A stretch of 64,000 nucleotides of DNA from Edwardsiella hoshinae NBRC 105699 = ATCC 33379. GTDB taxonomy: Bacteria > Pseudomonadota > Gammaproteobacteria > Enterobacterales > Enterobacteriaceae. A program made the position numbers and the translations under genes. The notes beneath the pieces were generated by a model. That model did no database searches and was not told the origin of the DNA. It saw only the letters and a list, made by a program, of their open reading frames with translations. The DNA lies in assembly GCF_000474215.1 (NCBI RefSeq), contig NZ_BAUC01000002.1, forward strand, positions 17,254-81,253. Direction: 5' to 3'. Below, piece by piece: positions 47,831 to 57,705 of this stretch; the stretch's first letter is position 1, and each line of letters starts with the position of its first letter.

Positions 47831-49393
47831 ATGAATGTGAATTACACCGTCTTCAACAATCTGTATCAGGACTCGGTCTCCCTGATGCAAATTTCTTCAC
47901 AAATCAGTCAACTACCCGGTATTCATCAGGCTTCGGTGGTGATGGGCACCCCCACCAACCTCGGCCAACTGCGCGATGCCGGGCTGGGCGATGACATCCC
48001 GGCCGGGCCTAACGATCTGATCATCGCCGTGCAGGGCGACGCACAGGCTTGCGCCGACGCCCTGCTGCTGGCGGAGCAGCGCCTGAACAGCAAGCCGGAA
48101 GAGAGCGGCAGCGCTGGCATCAAGACGCCGGAGCTGGTCAGCCTCGCCATGGCCCAGGAGGTGATGCCGGACGCCAACCTGGCGCTGATCTCGGTGCCCG
48201 GCGATTATGCCGCCGCCGAGGCGTTGAAGGCGCTAAACCTTGGCATGAACGTGATGATGTTCAGCGATAACGTCAGCCGGGCGCAAGAGCGGGCGATCAA
48301 GCTGCGCGCCCAAGCCTGCCAGCGCATGGTGATGGGGCCGGACTGCGGCACCGCCATCGTCAACGGCACACCGCTGGGCTTCGCCAACGTGGTGCGCCGT
48401 GGAGCGATCGGCCTCGTCGCCGCCTCCGGGACCGGGTTACAAGAGGTGAGCTGCCGCCTCGATCAGCTCGGCGCCGGTATCTCGCAGGCATTGGGTACCG
48501 GCGGGCACGATCTCGATGAGGCGATCGGCGGTATCTCCATGCTGTTTGGCCTGCAAACCTTGGCGGCGGATGACGCGACCCAGGTAATCATATTGATCTC
48601 CAAGCCGCCAGCCCGCGCCGTCGCCGAACGCATCCTGGCGCAGGCCCAATCCGCGGCGAAACCGGTGGTGGTCAACTTCCTCGGCGCCGCACCCGAGACT
48701 ATCACGCGCCCGAATGTCACCGCCGCGCCGACCCTAGCCAGCGCCGCCGATATCGCCGTCGCACTACTCAACCCGCAGGCGCTACCGCCAACGCCGCCAA
48801 CGTTATCCGCAGCGCAGATGGCCTCACTGCGACAGGCCAGCCAGGGGCTCAGCGCCGAACGCCTGGCCATACGCGGCGTCTTCGCCGGCGGTACCTTCTG
48901 TTACGAAGCGCAACTCATCTGCCAACAACAGGGGCTGATCGCTAACGCCAACACGCCGATCGTCGGCAACGCCCCTCTAAGCGACATCTGGCGCAGTCAT
49001 GGCCATACCCTGATCGACATGGGCGACGATGACTTCACCCGCGGCAAGCCCCATCCGATGATCGATCCGACGCTGCGCAACCAACGCCTGCTGGCGGAAT
49101 TACGCGACCCCAGCTGCGCCGTGGTGCTCTTCGACCTGGTACTGGGTTACGGCGCCGCCGACGCCCCGGCGCAGGCACTGCTGGAGCAACTGACGCAGAT
49201 CGACCGGCAGCACGCCCCGCTGCTGATCGCCCATGTCTGCGGCACCGAGGCCGATCCGCAGTGCCGCAGCCAGCAGATCCAGGCGCTACGTCAGGCCGGC
49301 ATCCTCGTCGCCGATTGCAATGCTCAGGCCGCCCAATGGGCCAGTTACGTCGCACACATTCAAGCTCAGAAGAAAAAGGAAGTAAGCGCATGA
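47831..49393 (+). CDS. fdrA: FdrA family acyl-CoA synthetase-like protein (AllF)
   Basis: A 520-residue FdrA protein, built like succinyl-CoA synthetase alpha but without CoA chemistry shown. N-terminal MNVNYTVFNNLYQDSVSLM, a Rossmann-type region with GPDCGTAIVNGTPLGFANVV and GLVAASGTGLQEVS, then ALGTGGHDLDEAIGGI where the SucD phosphohistidine would be. In E. coli FdrA is part of the oxamate carbamoyltransferase. The frame is open from 47729, but family similarity begins at 47831. The ribosome site is weak. It overlaps ylbE by 4 bp. Confidence 0.85.
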   Translation: MNVNYTVFNNLYQDSVSLMQISSQISQLPGIHQASVVMGTPTNLGQLRDAGLGDDIPAGPNDLIIAVQGDAQACADALLLAEQRLNSKPEESGSAGIKTPELVSLAMAQEVMPDANLALISVPGDYAAAEALKALNLGMNVMMFSDNVSRAQERAIKLRAQACQRMVMGPDCGTAIVNGTPLGFANVVRRGAIGLVAASGTGLQEVSCRLDQLGAGISQALGTGGHDLDEAIGGISMLFGLQTLAADDATQVIILISKPPARAVAERILAQAQSAAKPVVVNFLGAAPETITRPNVTAAPTLASAADIAVALLNPQALPPTPPTLSAAQMASLRQASQGLSAERLAIRGVFAGGTFCYEAQLICQQQGLIANANTPIVGNAPLSDIWRSHGHTLIDMGDDDFTRGKPHPMIDPTLRNQRLLAELRDPSCAVVLFDLVLGYGAADAPAQALLEQLTQIDRQHAPLLIAHVCGTEADPQCRSQQIQALRQAGILVADCNAQAAQWASYVAHIQAQKKKEVSA

Positions 49394-50811
49394 ACACCTT
49401 ATTTAGTCAGCCGTTAAAGGTCGTCAATGCCGGACTACAACGCTTTGCCAATACTATCCAACAGGTCGGCGGCGAGGTGATCGCCCTCAATTGGCAACCG
49501 CCCGCTCAGGGCGATGCCGCGACCGGTCTCGATCTCGCCACCCTGCTGGCGCATCCGCTCGTCGAACAGGCCAACCAAATCGCCATGACGCGTTACCTCG
49601 AGGCGCAGCCGGTATTGATCGACATCATGAGCGCGCGCGAGGCGATCCCGGCGCTGGCACAGCAGAAACGCATTCTGCACGCCGGCCCGCCGATCGACTG
49701 GCAGGCGATGTGTGGCCCGGTCAAGGGGGCAATCATCGGCGCCATCCTGTTCGAAGGCTGGGCCGATAGCCACCAGGCGGCCGAACGCCAGATCACGGCG
49801 GGGGAAATCAGCCTCGTCCCCTGCCATCACTACCACGCCGTCGGGCCAATGGCGGGCATCATCAGCCCGTCGATGCCGCTGTGGGTGGTGGAAAATAAGC
49901 GCAACGGCCAGCGAGCTTTCAGTAACTTCAACGAGGGACTGGGTAAGGTGCTGCGTTTCGGCGCCAACAGCCAGCAGGTGCTGACCCGCCTGAGCTGGAT
50001 GCGCGATCAGCTGGCTCCGGCGCTCAAGGCCGCCATCTACCAGTTGGGTGAGCTGGAACTTAAGCCGTTGATGGCACAGGCGCTGCACATGGGGGACGAG
50101 GTGCATAACCGCAACGCCGCCGCCACCGGGCTGTTGCTCAAACGTCTATTGCCCGCCCTGCTGGCCTGCGACCTACCTTTACCTCAGTTGCAAAGTAGCG
50201 TCGCCTTTATCACCGCCAACGATCACTTCTTCCTCAACCTGTCGATGGCGGCCTGTAAGTCGATGATGGACGCCGCCGCCGGGGTGCCTTTCAGCTCGCT
50301 GGTGACGGTGATGGCACGTAACGGGGTGAACTTCGGCATCCGCCTCTCCGGCACCGGCGACCAGTGGTTTCAAGCCCCGTCCAATGCCGTCGAGGGGCTA
50401 TTCTTCCCTGGCTATGGCGTCGCTGACGCCGCCGCCGATCTGGGTGACAGCGCCATCACCGAGACGGCCGGGGTCGGCGGTTTTGCCATGGCCTCCTCGC
50501 CAGCCATCGTGAAGTTTGTCGGTGGCACACCAACCGATGCCACCAACAACAGTCGACGCATGCTGGCCATCACCCTAGGGAATAACCCTGCCTTCACCCT
50601 GCCGGCGCTCAACTTCGCCCCCACCGCCGCCGGCATCGATGCCCGCAAGGTGGTCGATCGCGGCATCCTGCCCATCATCAACACCGGGATTGCTCATAAG
50701 CAGGCGGGCATCGGTCAGATCGGCGCGGGGATCACCACCGCGCCGATGCCCTGCTTTAACGCGGCGATCCGCGCCCTGGCCCAACGTGTCGCCCAAGGAG
50801 AAGCCCAATGA
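49390..50811 (+). CDS. ylbE: YlbE family protein (DUF1116, AllG)
   Basis: A 473-residue DUF1116 protein corresponding to E. coli YlbE/AllG. Recognisable blocks are QPLKVVNAGLQRFANTI, LHAGPPIDWQAMCGPVKGAIIGA, MAQALHMGDEVHNRNAA, TANDHFFLNLSMAACKSMMDAA and MARNGVNFGIRLSG. It is thought to act with FdrA and YlbF in transferring a carbamoyl group from oxalurate to phosphate. Its ATG overlaps the fdrA stop (ATGA), with AAGGAAG upstream; a longer frame from 49261 is rejected because it lies within fdrA. Overlaps the carbamate kinase gene by 4 bp. Confidence 0.85.
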   Translation: MNTLFSQPLKVVNAGLQRFANTIQQVGGEVIALNWQPPAQGDAATGLDLATLLAHPLVEQANQIAMTRYLEAQPVLIDIMSAREAIPALAQQKRILHAGPPIDWQAMCGPVKGAIIGAILFEGWADSHQAAERQITAGEISLVPCHHYHAVGPMAGIISPSMPLWVVENKRNGQRAFSNFNEGLGKVLRFGANSQQVLTRLSWMRDQLAPALKAAIYQLGELELKPLMAQALHMGDEVHNRNAAATGLLLKRLLPALLACDLPLPQLQSSVAFITANDHFFLNLSMAACKSMMDAAAGVPFSSLVTVMARNGVNFGIRLSGTGDQWFQAPSNAVEGLFFPGYGVADAAADLGDSAITETAGVGGFAMASSPAIVKFVGGTPTDATNNSRRMLAITLGNNPAFTLPALNFAPTAAGIDARKVVDRGILPIINTGIAHKQAGIGQIGAGITTAPMPCFNAAIRALAQRVAQGEAQ

Positions 50812-51767
50812 GTAAACCGTTAGCCGTCGTCGCCGTCGGTGGTAACGCCCTGATCCAGGATGAGCAGCACAACAGCATTCCCGATCAATATGCCGCCGTA
50901 ATGGAAAGCGTACGGCACATCACCGATATGGTCGACGCGGGCTGGGATCTGGTGATAACGCATGGCAACGGTCCCCAGGTTGGCTTCATCCTGCGCCGTT
51001 CCGAGTTGGCCAGCGACGAAATCGCCCCCGTCCCGCTGGATTATGCGGTCGGCGACACCCAGGGTGCCATCGGCTACATGTTCCAAAAGGCGCTGCACAA
51101 CGCGCTGGCGCGGCGCGGCATCGCCAAGCCCGTCGTCACCCTGGTGACCCAGACGCTGGTTGATGAGCACGATGAGGCCTTTAACCAGCCGAGCAAACCC
51201 ATCGGTGGCTTTCTCGACGAGGCGTGTGCGCGAGCGCGACAACAGCAGCTTGGCTGGAGCGTGATGGAAGATGTCGGGCGCGGTTGGCGACGTACCGTCC
51301 CCTCGCCGGCGCCGTTGGCGATCATCGAGCATGACACTATCGCCCAATTGGTACGCCAGGGATACCTCGTCATCGCCTGCGGCGGCGGCGGTATCCCCGT
51401 GGTGCGCGACGCGCAACAGCAGTTGCGTGGGGTCGAGGCGGTAGTCGACAAAGATCTCGCCTCCGCCCTACTCGCCAGCCAGCTCGGCGCCGACCTCCTG
51501 CTGATCCCCACCGGCGTCGAACGCGTGGCGATTAACTTTGCCACACCGCAACAACAGTGGCTGGAGCGCCTCGATCGCGCCCAAGCGCGGACATTGCTCC
51601 AGGCCGGCCAGTTCGGCGTCGGCAGTATGCAGCCCAAGATCGCGGCGATCCTCAACTTTATCGACGCCAGCCAGCAACGCGGCCATAACGCCCGCGGCCT
51701 GATCACCACGCCACAAGCGATTAAAGCGGCGCTGGCGCAACAGAACGGTACGTGGATCATCCCCTAA
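50808..51767 (+). CDS. arcC: Carbamate kinase (AllK/YbcF-like)
   Basis: A 319-residue carbamate kinase of the amino-acid kinase fold. Signatures: AVVAVGGNALIQ at the N-terminus, WDLVITHGNGPQVGFIL, VPLDYAVGDTQGAIGYM, ACGGGGIPVV, VDKDLASALLA and FGVGSMQPKIAAIL. It makes ATP from carbamoyl phosphate and ADP. In the E. coli all region the same gene (ybcF) follows ylbF. Here it closes the energy-yielding end of the pathway. Overlaps ylbE as ATGA, so stoichiometric expression is expected. Confidence 0.92.
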   Translation: MSKPLAVVAVGGNALIQDEQHNSIPDQYAAVMESVRHITDMVDAGWDLVITHGNGPQVGFILRRSELASDEIAPVPLDYAVGDTQGAIGYMFQKALHNALARRGIAKPVVTLVTQTLVDEHDEAFNQPSKPIGGFLDEACARARQQQLGWSVMEDVGRGWRRTVPSPAPLAIIEHDTIAQLVRQGYLVIACGGGGIPVVRDAQQQLRGVEAVVDKDLASALLASQLGADLLLIPTGVERVAINFATPQQQWLERLDRAQARTLLQAGQFGVGSMQPKIAAILNFIDASQQRGHNARGLITTPQAIKAALAQQNGTWIIP

Positions 51768-51785
51768 CTTTCATCGGAGAACAGC

Positions 51786-52175
51786 ATGACCACCACCCTA
51801 CTGGCCGTTAATGGCACCCTAATGCGCGGCCTGGAACTCAACAAGAACATGCAACAGGCGGGCGGCGTCTTCGTCCGTGAGGATCGCACCGACGCCCACT
51901 ACCGCCTATGGAGCATTAACGATCGCCATCCGGGCATGATCCGCGTGGCGCAAGGCGGCACGCAGGTCGAACTGGAGATCTGGGCGCTGCCGTTAGCCAG
52001 CTTTGCCGCACTGCTGATGAGCGAACCGGCCGGGTTAGCCATCGGTAAGGTCAAGCTTGCCGATGGCAGCGAGGTATTGGGCGTATTGGCGGAGAATTGG
52101 CTCACCGAAGGACAGCGTGAGATCACCGACCTGGGCAGCTGGCGCAAATACACCGGACACTACCACACCGTGTAA
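51786..52175 (+). CDS. Stand-alone allophanate hydrolase C-terminal-like domain protein
   Basis: A 129-residue protein matching the C-terminal domain of allophanate hydrolase (AtzF/DUR1,2): LLAVNGTLMRGLELNKNMQQ, a central VELEIWALPLASFAALL, then AIGKVKLADGSEVLGVL and ITDLGSWRKYTGHY. In the fused enzymes this domain follows the amidase and is reported to decarboxylate N-carboxycarbamate. No amidase-signature domain is encoded here, so the domain works alone, perhaps with the isochorismatase-family amidase. It stands between carbamate kinase (18 bp upstream) and the permease (24 bp downstream) with its own CGGAG site. Confidence 0.75.
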   Translation: MTTTLLAVNGTLMRGLELNKNMQQAGGVFVREDRTDAHYRLWSINDRHPGMIRVAQGGTQVELEIWALPLASFAALLMSEPAGLAIGKVKLADGSEVLGVLAENWLTEGQREITDLGSWRKYTGHYHTV

Positions 52176-52199
52176 CGTGCCTTTTAGAGGGAACAAGCT

Positions 52200-53423
52200 A
52201 TGCGTAAAACAGCAGCGAATCTCAACACCGCATCGGGCTTTCACATCGCGATGATCCTCCTGGGTATCGCGGTCACGCCGGTGTTACTCTCCTCCTCCAG
52301 TCTGGGGAATCAACTCTCCAGCAGCAACCTCATCAGCGTGGTGTTGCTGGGCGGGCTGATCCTGACCGTCCTGGCGGCGATCACCATCAGCGTCGGCGAG
52401 AAGGCGCGTCTCCCCACCTATGGCATCGTAAAGTATGCCTTCGGCGAGCGGGGCGCCATCGCCATCAACGTACTGATGGCGATCAGCCTGTTCGGCTGGA
52501 TCACCGTCACCGCCAATATGTTCGGCCACTCGGTGCATGACCTGCTGGCACAACATGGCCTGACGCTGCCAGTACCGCTGTTGGTTGCGGCAGGCAGCGT
52601 GATCTTTGTCGCCTCAACGGCCTTTGGTTTCGCCGTGCTGGGCCGCGTCGCGCAGATCGCGGTGCCGATCATCGCGCTGATGCTGTGCTATATCCTGTAT
52701 ATCGCCACCCAGAGCACGACGAGCGTGCCGGATAGCGTCGCCAGCATGAACACCGGCGTAGCGGTCTCAACGGTAGTCGGCACCATCATCGTACTGGTCG
52801 CTACACTGCCCGACTTCGGTAGCTTCATTCACGATCGTAAGCACGCGCTGATCGCCGCCATCATCGCCTTCCTGATCGCCTACCCGCTGCTGTATTGGGC
52901 CGGTGCGACACCGAGCGCGCTAAGCGGCCAAGGCTCATTATTGGGTGCGATGGCGGTATTCGGTGCGATGTTACCCGCCGCCCTGCTGCTGATCTTCGCC
53001 TGTGTCACGGGGAACGCCGGCAACCTGTTCCAGGGCACGCTGGTAATCTCCACCCTATGGCCGAGCCTGCCTAAGTGGCAGATCACGGTGGCGCTGGGGG
53101 TGCTCTCCACCCTCCTCGGCAGCCTGGATATCATGGCGTGGTTCATTCCCTTCCTGCTATTTCTCGGCATCGCCACCCCACCGGTCGCCGGGATCTATAT
53201 CGCAGACTTCTTCCTCTACCGCCAAAACGGCTACCTGGAGACGGTGCTTACCCAGGAGCCGGCCGTTAAGTTGCTGACCTTCGCCGCCTGGATCCTCGGC
53301 GCCGTCGTCGGCTTTCTGACGGTGAAGGGGGTCTTCACCCTGACGACCATTCCCTCGCTCGACTCCATTTTAGTGTCCTGTGTCGCCTATGCGCTGCTCA
53401 GTCGCGTCAACCAACGACGTTAA
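52200..53423 (+). CDS. NCS1-family permease (CodB-like cytosine/ureide transporter)
   Basis: A 407-residue nucleobase:cation symporter-1 protein with about 12 helices. Family elements: GFHIAMILLGIAVTPVLLSS, a Gly-rich NMFGHSVHDL helix in the substrate site, LPDFGSFIHDRKHALIAAII and IPFLLFLGIATPPVAGIYIADFF. NCS1 carriers import cytosine, allantoin, hydantoins and similar amide rings. Its presence at the end of the carbamoyl operon makes a ureide or cyclic amide the likely substrate of the pathway. AGGG ribosome site; followed 76 bp later by the LysR regulator. Confidence 0.87.
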   Translation: MRKTAANLNTASGFHIAMILLGIAVTPVLLSSSSLGNQLSSSNLISVVLLGGLILTVLAAITISVGEKARLPTYGIVKYAFGERGAIAINVLMAISLFGWITVTANMFGHSVHDLLAQHGLTLPVPLLVAAGSVIFVASTAFGFAVLGRVAQIAVPIIALMLCYILYIATQSTTSVPDSVASMNTGVAVSTVVGTIIVLVATLPDFGSFIHDRKHALIAAIIAFLIAYPLLYWAGATPSALSGQGSLLGAMAVFGAMLPAALLLIFACVTGNAGNLFQGTLVISTLWPSLPKWQITVALGVLSTLLGSLDIMAWFIPFLLFLGIATPPVAGIYIADFFLYRQNGYLETVLTQEPAVKLLTFAAWILGAVVGFLTVKGVFTLTTIPSLDSILVSCVAYALLSRVNQRR

Positions 53424-53498
53424 TTCCCGCGTATACTAGGCGCTATCACGGCTGACCCCATACCGGGTTCAGCCGCTCTATGCCGACAGGGAAGCCCT

Positions 53499-54407
53499 AT
53501 GTTTATTTCCGACGAAACCCTACGTATCATTCAGTTAGTTGCCCGCCATCAGAGCATCACCAGCGCAGCCGAACAGTTGAACAAGGTGCCGTCGGCCATC
53601 AGCTATACCATCAAGAAAACCGAAGAGGCGCTCGGCGCGCCCCTGTTCCTGCGTAAAGGGCGCTATATCGAACTCACCCCGGCTGGGCGTTACTTTATTG
53701 AACATAGCCGCACCATCATCGGCGATATGGAGGCGTTGCGACGCAACACCGTGTTGATCCACGACGGCGTGGAACGGAGGATCGCTATCGCGGTCAACAA
53801 TATTATTCCCAATACCGTGCTAGTAGCGTTTATCCGCGATTTCGAACAACACTTTCCTACCACCACTCTCACGGTCAATCTTGAAGTGTATAACGGCTGT
53901 TGGGACGCCCTCTACAGCCGCCGCGCCGATCTGGTCATCGGCGCCCCCCACGCCGTGCCCAGTAGTGAGGGCATCATCAGCGAGGCGTGTGGGCAAATGG
54001 AGTGGGATTTCGTGGTCAGCCCACACCACCCGCTGGCCGCCGCGCGCCATCCGCTGGAGAACGCCGAGCTACGCCACCATACGGCAGTCTGTATCCACGA
54101 TACGGCAATCGATTTTCCTCCGTTACAGGCCTGGCTACTTGAAGGACAAAAGCCGCTGTTCGTCCCGGACTTTACTACCGCCATCGCGCTGATCGAACAG
54201 AATGTCGGCATCGGCTATATTCCCCACCATCTGGCGCTGCCGTTACTGAATAGCGGCCGCATCCTGAAAAAACCGATGCGGGAGCACAAGCACGCCACTA
54301 AACTGTTTCTGGCGGCGCGCGCCGATGGCATGGGTAAGGTGGGTAACTGGTGTATGGATTATCTACAACATCCCAGCATCATCGCCCGTCTGAGCGGGGC
54401 AAGTTAA
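53499..54407 (+). CDS. LysR-type regulator (AllS-like) of the carbamoyl operon
   Basis: A 302-residue LysR regulator. The N-terminal winged helix reads ETLRIIQLVARHQSITSAAE to LNKVPSAISYTIKKTEEALG (about residues 5-48); the effector domain follows from about 90. The string DGVERRIAIAVNNIIPNT and NGCWDALYSRRADLVIGAPH resemble AllS, the allantoin-operon activator of E. coli. Same direction as the operon, at its end. A T-N11-A dyad lies before the first gene of the operon. The effector is probably the pathway substrate or an intermediate. Confidence 0.87.
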   Translation: MFISDETLRIIQLVARHQSITSAAEQLNKVPSAISYTIKKTEEALGAPLFLRKGRYIELTPAGRYFIEHSRTIIGDMEALRRNTVLIHDGVERRIAIAVNNIIPNTVLVAFIRDFEQHFPTTTLTVNLEVYNGCWDALYSRRADLVIGAPHAVPSSEGIISEACGQMEWDFVVSPHHPLAAARHPLENAELRHHTAVCIHDTAIDFPPLQAWLLEGQKPLFVPDFTTAIALIEQNVGIGYIPHHLALPLLNSGRILKKPMREHKHATKLFLAARADGMGKVGNWCMDYLQHPSIIARLSGAS

Positions 54408-54789
54408 GCCCGCTGGCGAAAGTTGTATCGCCCCCAAGCCATCAGCGCTAAATAGAGCACCAATAAAAAGAGGAAACTCAGGTGCAGATTCAGGCGCCCG
54501 AGACAAAGAGCCGATAAACCAGGGAATCAGCGCGCCGCCAACCCCTGCCGCGTAGCGCTCGTCCCCCCCGGCATCGAGACCGCCATTGGCACGCCCACGC
54601 CTGAGGTAGGCGCCATCGCCTGACGCGCCAATGGCAAGCCAGACGATCAGTGGCGACACGCGGCGAGACCAGCGCGCCCAACGCAGCGCCTTCGCTCGGG
54701 TTGGCGACAAGCGATAAAACGCCAGCGTGGAGATAGTCCCCCGCCCAGCGACGCCATCCGATAGCGCACAAGACGGGAGCGCCGGCGTG
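54404..54789 (-). pseudogene. Decayed MFS-type transporter remnant
   Basis: On the minus strand, downstream of dsdA, a reading ends LNLHLSFLFLLVLYLALMAWG then RYNFRQRA and stop (54404-54406), the look of a last transporter helix plus cytoplasmic tail. In another frame just upstream, GVGGALIPWFIGSLS and VSPLIVWLAIGASGDG look like earlier MFS helices. No single frame joins them and no start is present, so this is a frameshifted fragment. The specific transporter cannot be named. Confidence 0.55.
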
Positions 54790-56118
54790 TTAACGCCCCT
54801 TCGCCAAATATTGCGCCATTTCCGCCTCCGGCACCATGCCGCCCCCCGTCGCCCAAACCAGATGGGTCGCCTGTGCCATCTGGCGCGCATCGAAGCCGTG
54901 CATCCGTTGATACTCGGCGCTGGCACAGATATGCACGGGCCCGGCCATGCCAGCTAACGCCGACGGTTCGAGGCGGATCCCCTCCTCCTGCGCCAGCCAG
55001 CCCAACATGTCGTACATGCGCTGATCGTCGAGGGTATAGCAACCGTCGAGTAGGCGTTCCATCGCCCGGCCAACAAAGCCGGAAGCTCGACCTACCGCCA
55101 GTCCATCAGCCGCCGTCAGGTTATCGATGCCCAGATCTTGTACGGCAATCGCATCGTGCAAGCCGGTATAGATGCCTAACAACATGCACGGCGAATGGGT
55201 CGGTTCGGCGAAGAAGCAGTGGACATGGTCGCCGAAGGCCAACTTGAGGCCAAAGGCCACGCCACCCGGCCCGCCGCCGACACCGCACGGCAGGTAGACA
55301 AACAGCGGATGTTCAGCATCGACGTGACGCCCCTGCGCGGCGAACTGCGCCTTCAGACGCTCGCCAGCCACCGCGTAGCCGAGGAACAGGGTGCGCGAGT
55401 TCTCATCATCAATGAAGAAACAGTTAGCATCGGACTCCGCCGCCTTGCGTCCCTGCTCCACCGCCACGCCGTAGTCCTCTTCATACTCCACCACCGTCAC
55501 GCCGTGGCTGCGCAGCTTAGCCTTCTTCCACTCCCGCGCATCGGCCGACATGTGTACGGTCACCTTAAAGCCCAAGCTGGCGCTCATGATACCGATGGAC
55601 ATGCCCAGATTACCGGTGGAGCCGACGGCGATGCTGTACTGACTGAAAAAGTGCTTAAACGCCGGTGTCAGTAAGATGCGATAGTCCTGATCCGTCGTCA
55701 ACATACCCGCCGCCAACGCCAATTTTTCGGCGTGAGCCAACACCTCATAGATTCCTCCTCGCGCCTTTATGGAGCCGGAGATAGGCAGATGACTGTCTTG
55801 CTTCAGCAACAACTGACCGCCGATGGGTTGGTCGTAGGCCTGCGTCAGGCGGCGCTGCATCGCCGGAATTGCCACCAGCGGTGACTCGATAATACCGCGC
55901 ATCGCCGCCGTTTCGGGGAAGGCCTGCGCCAGATAAGGGGCGAAGCGAGCCAGGCGATCGTGCGCCGCCTGTACATCCTGCGCCGTTAGGCCAACATAGG
56001 GCAGCCCTTGCGCCAAGGGGGTGGTGGCCGGATTAAACCAGACAGTCTCTTGCAACGCGACCAGATCGGCGACGAGCGGATACTGCGCGATAAATGAAGT
56101 GGTATCTATCTTTGTCAT
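54790..56118 (-). CDS. dsdA: D-serine dehydratase DsdA
   Basis: A 442-residue PLP fold-type II D-serine ammonia-lyase, the same length as the E. coli enzyme. PLP lysine in [15 protein letters not shown], phosphate-binding [11 protein letters not shown], and blocks [15 protein letters not shown] and [20 protein letters not shown] are nearly identical to E. coli DsdA. It converts D-serine to pyruvate and ammonia. The frame is open to 56286 inside dsdX; the start at 56118/56121 gives the E. coli-like N-terminus ([16 protein letters not shown]). It follows dsdX by 17 bp in one operon. Confidence 0.95.
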   Translation of the reverse strand: MTKIDTTSFIAQYPLVADLVALQETVWFNPATTPLAQGLPYVGLTAQDVQAAHDRLARFAPYLAQAFPETAAMRGIIESPLVAIPAMQRRLTQAYDQPIGGQLLLKQDSHLPISGSIKARGGIYEVLAHAEKLALAAGMLTTDQDYRILLTPAFKHFFSQYSIAVGSTGNLGMSIGIMSASLGFKVTVHMSADAREWKKAKLRSHGVTVVEYEEDYGVAVEQGRKAAESDANCFFIDDENSRTLFLGYAVAGERLKAQFAAQGRHVDAEHPLFVYLPCGVGGGPGGVAFGLKLAFGDHVHCFFAEPTHSPCMLLGIYTGLHDAIAVQDLGIDNLTAADGLAVGRASGFVGRAMERLLDGCYTLDDQRMYDMLGWLAQEEGIRLEPSALAGMAGPVHICASAEYQRMHGFDARQMAQATHLVWATGGGMVPEAEMAQYLAKGR

Positions 56119-56135
56119 CATAGATCTCGTGATTG

Positions 56136-57473
56136 TTAAATTATGAAAGAAAGTAAGAAGGTGCTCGCCAATGCCATCAACGAAGCCAGGAAGGTCGCGC
56201 TGGTATAATATTTCAAGGTTTCGTTTAGGCTGGCGCCGCAATATTGCTTCACCAGCCAGAACAGCGAGTCGGTCACGATGGTGCAACCGATGGCTCCGGA
56301 GCCGATGGCAATGGCGATGATCTCGGGACTAACATCCGGGTATAGCGGCAGCATCGGTGCGACGATCGCCGTAGCGCCCATCATTGCGACCGTCGCCGAA
56401 CCGACTGCCGCATGGAGGATCAGGGCGACCAACCAGGCCAGCAGGATCGGATGCAGATGTAAGTTCGAGAGGATCAGCGCCAGACTGTCCGCCAGCCCGC
56501 TGCTCTTTAAGATAGCGTTAAACGCCCCGCCGGCACCGATGATCAACAGAATATTGGCAATCGAGCCAAAGCCCTTTTCTGTCTGCAACAACAGCGTACT
56601 CATCCCGATATGCTGGCGCAGACCCAGTATGTAGTAGGCGACGAAGACGGCGATAAACATGGCGGTAATCGGGTTGCCGATAAACTCCAGCAGCGTATAC
56701 AGCGCGCCGCCCGGCGCCATGTTCAACTCGGCCAGCGTCTTCAACAACATCAACACGATCGGCAGCAATACGGTAAACAGCGTGGCACGCAACGAAGGCA
56801 ACGTCGCCTCATCACGGACCTCCAGATCGGCGAATTCGGTTGGTATCGCTTTAAAGGGTAGGCGCGTGCCCAACACCTTGAGGAACAGTGGGCCTCCGAT
56901 CAACGACGCGATAAGACCGACCAACAGACCGTAGACAATCACCGTACCGATGTCCGCCCCCAGTTTATTCACCACGAACAGCGCCGCCGGATGGGGTGGC
57001 ACCACGCAGTGTACCGCCATCAACGCGGTACACAGTGGGATCGCCAACTTCAGCAGCGAGACCTGCGTCTTCTTCGCGATGGAGAAGGCCAGCGGGATCA
57101 GCAATACCACACCAACCTCAACAAACAGCGTGATACCGCAGATAAGCCCGACCAACACCATGATGACGTCGGCGGAAAGCCAGCGGCAGCGTTGTAGCGT
57201 GATGCCAATACGCTCCGCCGCACCGGAAATCTCCATCATCTTACCCAGAATGGTGCCGAGACCGATGACTGCGGCCAGAAAGCCCAATGTGCCGCCGATG
57301 CCGCTTTCGATGGCGTTGACCATCTCCAACGGCCCCATGCCCATCATGGTGCCGACGAAAAAACTGGCCAGCAATAAGGCCAGAAACGGGTGGAGTTTAC
57401 CTTTTATAATTGTTAGTACGATAAGCACAATACTGATCAACAGCGTGCTGACAACCCAGACTTGTGAGTGCAT
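56136..57473 (-). CDS. dsdX: D-serine transporter DsdX (GntP family)
   Basis: A 445-residue GntP-family permease, the length of E. coli DsdX, with about 12-13 helices. Signatures: [22 protein letters not shown] in the N-terminal half, [20 protein letters not shown], and the C-terminal [21 protein letters not shown]. It imports D-serine. First gene of the dsdXA operon, divergent from dsdC across a 232-bp AT-rich control region. Confidence 0.92.
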   Translation of the reverse strand: MHSQVWVVSTLLISIVLIVLTIIKGKLHPFLALLLASFFVGTMMGMGPLEMVNAIESGIGGTLGFLAAVIGLGTILGKMMEISGAAERIGITLQRCRWLSADVIMVLVGLICGITLFVEVGVVLLIPLAFSIAKKTQVSLLKLAIPLCTALMAVHCVVPPHPAALFVVNKLGADIGTVIVYGLLVGLIASLIGGPLFLKVLGTRLPFKAIPTEFADLEVRDEATLPSLRATLFTVLLPIVLMLLKTLAELNMAPGGALYTLLEFIGNPITAMFIAVFVAYYILGLRQHIGMSTLLLQTEKGFGSIANILLIIGAGGAFNAILKSSGLADSLALILSNLHLHPILLAWLVALILHAAVGSATVAMMGATAIVAPMLPLYPDVSPEIIAIAIGSGAIGCTIVTDSLFWLVKQYCGASLNETLKYYTSATFLASLMALASTFLLSFII

Positions 57474-57705
57474 ATCTCACCTTTCCCTTGTGATTAACCC
57501 ATTGCCATTGAACAAAAAAAACACATGAATTGACAAACGATATAATCGACGCTTAGGGTGAGCAAAACAGAAGCAAAGACGTGAGCAGAATCAAATAAAG
57601 CGCCAAAAGGCTATTTTGAATCAATCAATCTCATCAATTGGCTGTATTTAGCCACGATTTTTCTTACACTCATCCTTCTATTCTTCCTCTACGCTCCGAG
57701 GTCCC

